Shown in pieces: positions 12,445-15,988 of a stretch of DNA of 15,988 nt. The notes below the pieces were generated by a model. That model made no database searches, was not told where the DNA came from, and was given only the letters and a program-made list of their open reading frames with translations. Numbering within the stretch: position 1 is the stretch's first letter; each line of letters opens with the position of its first letter. Source of the DNA: an uncultured Faecalibacterium sp. (GTDB lineage Bacteria > Bacillota > Clostridia > Oscillospirales > Ruminococcaceae); contig CAKTGS010000043.1 of NCBI GenBank assembly GCA_934561485.1, positions 1 through 15,988 on the forward strand, in the 5' to 3' direction. Made by a program: the position numbers and the translations under genes.

Positions 12445-13890
12445 TCAGACGCTCAGGGAAGCGTGCTGCTCCACGGCATCGGGGTTGGCATCAAAGATGG
12501 GCTGGAGCACATTTTTGATGAACTCTTCCACCTGCTGGGGTGCACGGCCCACAAAGTTTTCCGGCACCAGACCCGCCACGATCTCTTCTCTGGTCAGGCC
12601 AAAGGCAGGGTCGGCGGCAATGCGGTCCACCATATCGTTAGGCAGGCCCTCTTCCTTCACCTGCTTGCCGGCGGCAATGGCGTGCTGGCGCAGGCGCTCG
12701 TGCAGCTCCTGGCGGTTGCCGCCCTTTTCCACGGCCTGCATCATGATGTTCTCGCTGGCCATGAAGGGCAGTTCAGCCATCAGGCGGCTGCGCACCACCT
12801 TGGGGTACACCACAATGCCATCGGTGACATTGAGCATGATGTTCAGGATGGCATCGGTAGCCAGGAAGCCCTCGGCCATGGCCACACGCTTGTTGGCGCT
12901 GTCATCCAGGGTGCGCTCAAACCACTGGGTGCCGGTGGTAAAGCTGGGGTTCAGCACATCCACCATCAGGTAGCGGCTCAGTGCGCAGATGCGCTCGCAG
13001 CGCATGGGGTTGCGCTTATAGGGCATGGCAGAGGAACCGATCTGATTCTTTTCAAAGGGTTCTTCCATCTCCTTGAAGTTGGCCAGCAGGCGCAGGTCGG
13101 TGGCAAACTTCATGCAGCTCTGGCCAATGCCGGCCAGGGCGTTGAGGATGAAGGCGTCCACCTTGCGGCTATAGGTCTGGCCGGACACCGGGATGACGGC
13201 CTCGGGGGCAAAGCCCATTTCCTTGGCAATGGAAGCGTCCACAGCGCGGATCTTGTCGGCATCGCCCTTGAACAGCTCCATGAAGGAAGCCTGGGTGCCG
13301 GTGGTGCCCTTGACGCCGCGCAGCTGCAGGACAGCCAGACGGTGGTCGATCTCCTGCAGGTCCATCACCAGCTCGTTGGCCCACAGGGTAGCGCGCTTGC
13401 CCACGGTGGTGGGCTGAGCGGGCTGGCAGTGGGTGTAGGCCATGCAGGGCATATCCTTGTATTCCTCGGCAAAGCGGGCCAGCTTTGCCAGCACGCCAAT
13501 GAGCTTTTTGCGCACCAGTTCCAGGCCCTGGCGCATCACGATGATATCGGTGTTGTCGCCCACATAGCAGCTGGTGGCACCCAGATGGATGATGCCTGCC
13601 GCCTTGGGGCACTGCTGGCCGTAGGCATACACATGGCTCATCACGTCATGGCGCACCAGCTTTTCGCGCTCAATGGCCACTTCGTAGTTGATGTCATCCA
13701 CGTGGGCTTCCAGCTCGGCCACCATGTCCGGGGTGATGTTGGTCAGGCCCTGGTTCATTTCGGCGCGGGCCAGTGCCACCCACAGGCGGCGCCAGGTGCG
13801 GAACTTGTTGTCATCCGAGAAGATGTACTGCATCTCATCGGAGGCATAGCGGGTGGAAAACGGGCTGATATAACGGTCATGCTGAGACAT
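12445..13890 (-). CDS. purB: Adenylosuccinate lyase
   Basis: The 481-residue enzyme of the fumarase/aspartase superfamily cleaves fumarate from SAICAR in purine synthesis and from adenylosuccinate in AMP formation. Visible motifs are RHDVMSH (80-86), THCQPAQ with His154 as probable catalytic acid, and the family signature GSSAMPYKRNP (285-295), whose serine loop closes over the substrate. The length and the opening DRYISPFSTRYAS fit the longer PurB form of Clostridia. AGGAGG lies about 8 nt before the ATG. It follows purL on the same strand, with only a hairpin repeat between, so the two are probably cotranscribed. A strong terminator follows. Confidence 0.96.
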   Translation of the reverse strand: MSQHDRYISPFSTRYASDEMQYIFSDDNKFRTWRRLWVALARAEMNQGLTNITPDMVAELEAHVDDINYEVAIEREKLVRHDVMSHVYAYGQQCPKAAGIIHLGATSCYVGDNTDIIVMRQGLELVRKKLIGVLAKLARFAEEYKDMPCMAYTHCQPAQPTTVGKRATLWANELVMDLQEIDHRLAVLQLRGVKGTTGTQASFMELFKGDADKIRAVDASIAKEMGFAPEAVIPVSGQTYSRKVDAFILNALAGIGQSCMKFATDLRLLANFKEMEEPFEKNQIGSSAMPYKRNPMRCERICALSRYLMVDVLNPSFTTGTQWFERTLDDSANKRVAMAEGFLATDAILNIMLNVTDGIVVYPKVVRSRLMAELPFMASENIMMQAVEKGGNRQELHERLRQHAIAAGKQVKEEGLPNDMVDRIAADPAFGLTREEIVAGLVPENFVGRAPQQVEEFIKNVLQPIFDANPDAVEQHASLSV

Positions 13891-13911
13891 TGGTTGTTTC
13901 CTCCTGAAAAT

Positions 13912-14007
13912 AACTCCCTCAGTCTCGCTACGCTCGCCAGCTCCCTCCCAGAGGGAGCCTTGGCCCCCTCCCAGAGGGGGCTGTCGCCGCAGGCGACTGG
14001 GGGAGTT
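13912..14007. repeat. 96-bp palindromic intergenic repeat with three hairpins
   Basis: The unit begins AACTCCC and ends GGGAGTT, and its two halves are imperfect inverted copies of each other. Inside are three small hairpins: CTCCCTC/GAGGGAG (13941-13957, loop CCA), CCCCCTC/GAGGGGG (13964-13980, loop CCA), and GTCGCC/GGCGAC (13983-13997, loop GCA). It fills almost the whole space between purL and purB. It resembles dispersed, mobile-looking palindromic repeats that I recall from Faecalibacterium intergenic regions. It has no coding content. It could act as an mRNA stabiliser or attenuator between the two purine genes. Confidence 0.75.
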
Positions 14008-14023
14008 TTCTTATATCATACCA

Positions 14024-15988
14024 TCAAACCTTGAAATAGTCCACGCCGCCCTCAAAGATCGGCTGGTATTTATCACCGGTCACGTTCTTGTACAGGTACT
14101 GGCCGCTGCGCTCCGAGTGGCCCATCTTGCCAAACACGCGGCCATCCGGGCTGGTAATGCCCTCAATGGCCAGCACCGAGCCGTTGGGATTGTAGCGCTG
14201 GTCCATGGTAGGTGCACCGCTGTGGTCCACGTACTGGGTGGCGATCTGGCCGTTCTTCAGCAGGGTGTCCAGCACCTCCTGCGGGGCCACAAAGCGGCCT
14301 TCGCCGTGGCTGATGGCAATGGTGTATTCATTGCCCACTTCGCACTTGCTCAGCCAGGGGCTGCCGGCGGATGCAATGCGGGTGCGCACCAGCATGCTCT
14401 GATGGCGGCCAATGGTGTTGAAGGTCAGGGTGGGATCGTAGGGGGTGATGGGGCGGATATCGCCGTAGGGCACCAGGCCCAGCTTGATCAGTGCCTGGAA
14501 GCCGTTGCAGATGCCCAGCATCAGGCCGTCCCGCTGCTGCAGCAGGCGGCGCACCGCCTCGGTGACCGCCGGGCTGCGGAAGAAGGAGGCAATGAACTTG
14601 GCGCTGCCGTCCGGCTCATCGCCGCCGGAGAAGCCGCCGGGCAGCATCACGATCTGGCTTGCGTCAATGGCCTTGACCAGGGCTTCGCAGCTGGCGGCCA
14701 CGTCTGCCGGGGTCAGGTTGCGGATGACCAGGATCTCCGGGTCGGCACCGGCACGGGCAAAGGCTCTGGCGGTGTCGTACTCGCAGTTGGTGCCGGGGAA
14801 CACCGGGATGATGACCTTGGGCTTTGCCACACCGATCTTGGGGGCAGCTGCCGGGGCAGCCAGGGCCGTGCTGATCTTTTCCACGGTGGGGCCTGCCTTG
14901 CGGTAGGGGTACACCGGCTCCAGCTTTGCTTCCCAGATCTCCTGCAGTTCGGCCATGTCCATCTTTTCGCCGCAGGCTTCAAAGACGTACTCTTTGGTGG
15001 TCTCGCCCAGGATCTCACCGGCAGGCGAATCGGAGACCATTTCCAGCACCATGGAGCCATACAGCGGCTCAAACATCTGATGGGTGCTCAGGTCAGCCCG
15101 CATCTTGAAGCCGATGTGGTTGCCCAGGCCCATCTTGAACAGAGCCTCGGCAATGCCGCCGTAGCCCACAGAGCAGGCAGATGCCACCATGCCCTCTTCG
15201 ATCATGTCCTCCACGATCTTGTAGTTGGCCTTCAGGGAGAAGAAGTTGGGGCAGCCGGTCTCGGGGTCGATGATGGGCCGGACGAGCACCACCGTGCTTT
15301 CCGGCTTCTTGAATTCGGTGGACACCACCTTGTTCGCCTTGCCGATGGCCGTGGCGAAGGAGACCAGCGTGGGAGGCACATCCAACTTTTCAAAGGAGCC
15401 GGACATGCTGTCCTTGCCGCCGATGGAAGCAATGCCCAGGCCCATCTGGGCATCCAGGGCACCCAGCAGGGCGGCCAGGGGCTTGCCCCAGCGCTCCGGC
15501 TTGTCGCCCAGACGCTCGAAATACTCCTGGAAGGTGAGGTAAGCATCCTCATAGCGGAAGCCGGAGGCCACCAGCTTGGTAACGCTCTCGATGACGGCCA
15601 TCTGAGCGCCCTTGTACTGGTCTGCGCTGGTCAGATAGGGGTTGAAGCCCCATGCCATGCCGGAGCAGGTGTTGGTCTCGCCGTCCACCGGCAGCTTTGC
15701 CACCATGGCGTTCTGCGGGGTCAGCTGATAGGCACCGCCAAAGGGCATGAGCACGGTGGCGGCACCAATGGTGGAGTCGAACCGCTCGGACAGGCCCTTC
15801 TTGCTGCAGACGTTCAGGTCGCCCACCATGTTCTTCATCTTCTGGCTGAAGGTCAGGCCCTCCCACTGGGGCTGCCACACGGTGCCCTTTTCCACATGGA
15901 CGTTCTGATGCTTCTCGGCACCGTTGGAGTTCAGGAACTCGCGGCTGATGTTCACGATGGACACGCCGTTCCACACCATGTTCAGGCG
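14024..15988 (-). CDS. purL: Phosphoribosylformylglycinamidine synthase (long PurL), C-terminal half
   Basis: This ATP- and glutamine-dependent enzyme makes FGAM from FGAR, the fourth step of purine synthesis. The frame is open to the window edge, so the N-terminal half is outside; about 654 residues are visible. The first part (through GGKDSMSGSF) is the second AIRS-like synthase half. After an Ala/Pro-rich linker (near AAPAAAPKIG) comes the fused glutaminase domain, with FPGTNCEYD, LPGGFSGGDEP, GICNGFQAL holding the catalytic cysteine, and SHGEGRF with the catalytic histidine. The fused single-chain form, about 1,240 residues in full, is typical of many Clostridia, unlike the separate PurL/PurQ/PurS of Bacillus. 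It is followed by the hairpin repeat and purB. Confidence 0.96.
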   Translation of the reverse strand, partial: RLNMVWNGVSIVNISREFLNSNGAEKHQNVHVEKGTVWQPQWEGLTFSQKMKNMVGDLNVCSKKGLSERFDSTIGAATVLMPFGGAYQLTPQNAMVAKLPVDGETNTCSGMAWGFNPYLTSADQYKGAQMAVIESVTKLVASGFRYEDAYLTFQEYFERLGDKPERWGKPLAALLGALDAQMGLGIASIGGKDSMSGSFEKLDVPPTLVSFATAIGKANKVVSTEFKKPESTVVLVRPIIDPETGCPNFFSLKANYKIVEDMIEEGMVASACSVGYGGIAEALFKMGLGNHIGFKMRADLSTHQMFEPLYGSMVLEMVSDSPAGEILGETTKEYVFEACGEKMDMAELQEIWEAKLEPVYPYRKAGPTVEKISTALAAPAAAPKIGVAKPKVIIPVFPGTNCEYDTARAFARAGADPEILVIRNLTPADVAASCEALVKAIDASQIVMLPGGFSGGDEPDGSAKFIASFFRSPAVTEAVRRLLQQRDGLMLGICNGFQALIKLGLVPYGDIRPITPYDPTLTFNTIGRHQSMLVRTRIASAGSPWLSKCEVGNEYTIAISHGEGRFVAPQEVLDTLLKNGQIATQYVDHSGAPTMDQRYNPNGSVLAIEGITSPDGRVFGKMGHSERSGQYLYKNVTGDKYQPIFEGGVDYFKV

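Noticed and set aside
13912..14007. CRISPR-like or direct-repeat array
   Set aside because: The units are inverted hairpins without regular spacers, so this is a palindromic repeat and not an array. No CRISPR array was seen elsewhere in the window.
12427..14034. 535-codon + strand open frame opposite purB
   Set aside because: It is the reverse frame of a purB gene with full-length motifs; its His/Gly/Ala/Leu-rich composition is typical of a shadow frame, and it runs through the intergenic hairpin repeat.

Overview
The window looks like a chromosomal stretch of a Gram-positive gut Clostridia (Oscillospiraceae/Ruminococcaceae, most like Faecalibacterium or a close relative). This rests on the G+C-rich core genes, strong Shine-Dalgarno sites, the long single-chain clostridial type of PurL, the ftsE-ftsX-M23 peptidase-ctpA cluster and a palindromic intergenic repeat. 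The genus is inferred by recognition, not by a search.

Region 1 (1 to about 3,780) is accessory DNA, the end of a mobilizable element. On the + strand it holds nearly all of a MobV/Pre-type relaxase and a small frameshifted follower gene. On the - strand it holds a compact AT-rich two-gene cassette, an AAA/ABC-type ATPase overlapping by 4 bp a small TOPRIM-like protein. This is a candidate anti-phage system of the RloA/RloB, AbiL or PARIS kind. A DUF6061-like small gene closes the element next to a tRNA gene.

Region 2 (3,855 to 4,590, - strand) has tRNA-Tyr(GUA) and tRNA-Thr(UGU), each with a clear promoter and terminator. Between them lies a broken remnant of an HI0074-type nucleotidyltransferase-partner gene.

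Region 3 (4,616 to 10,242, - strand) is core genome. rsmA (16S rRNA dimethyltransferase) lies downstream of a tight five-gene operon: ftsE, ftsX, a secreted coiled-coil M23 peptidase, a 34-residue membrane peptide missed by length cut-offs, and a ctpA-type S41 protease. FtsEX probably drives the secreted hydrolase in cell-wall splitting at division, and the protease may process or remove envelope proteins of the same machinery.

Region 4 (10,277 to 15,988, - strand) has a CdaR/PucR-type regulator, an RsuA-family pseudouridine synthase, and two purine genes, purB and the 3' part of purL. The purine genes are separated by a 96-bp multi-hairpin repeat. All core genes are on the - strand; only the relaxase module is on the + strand.
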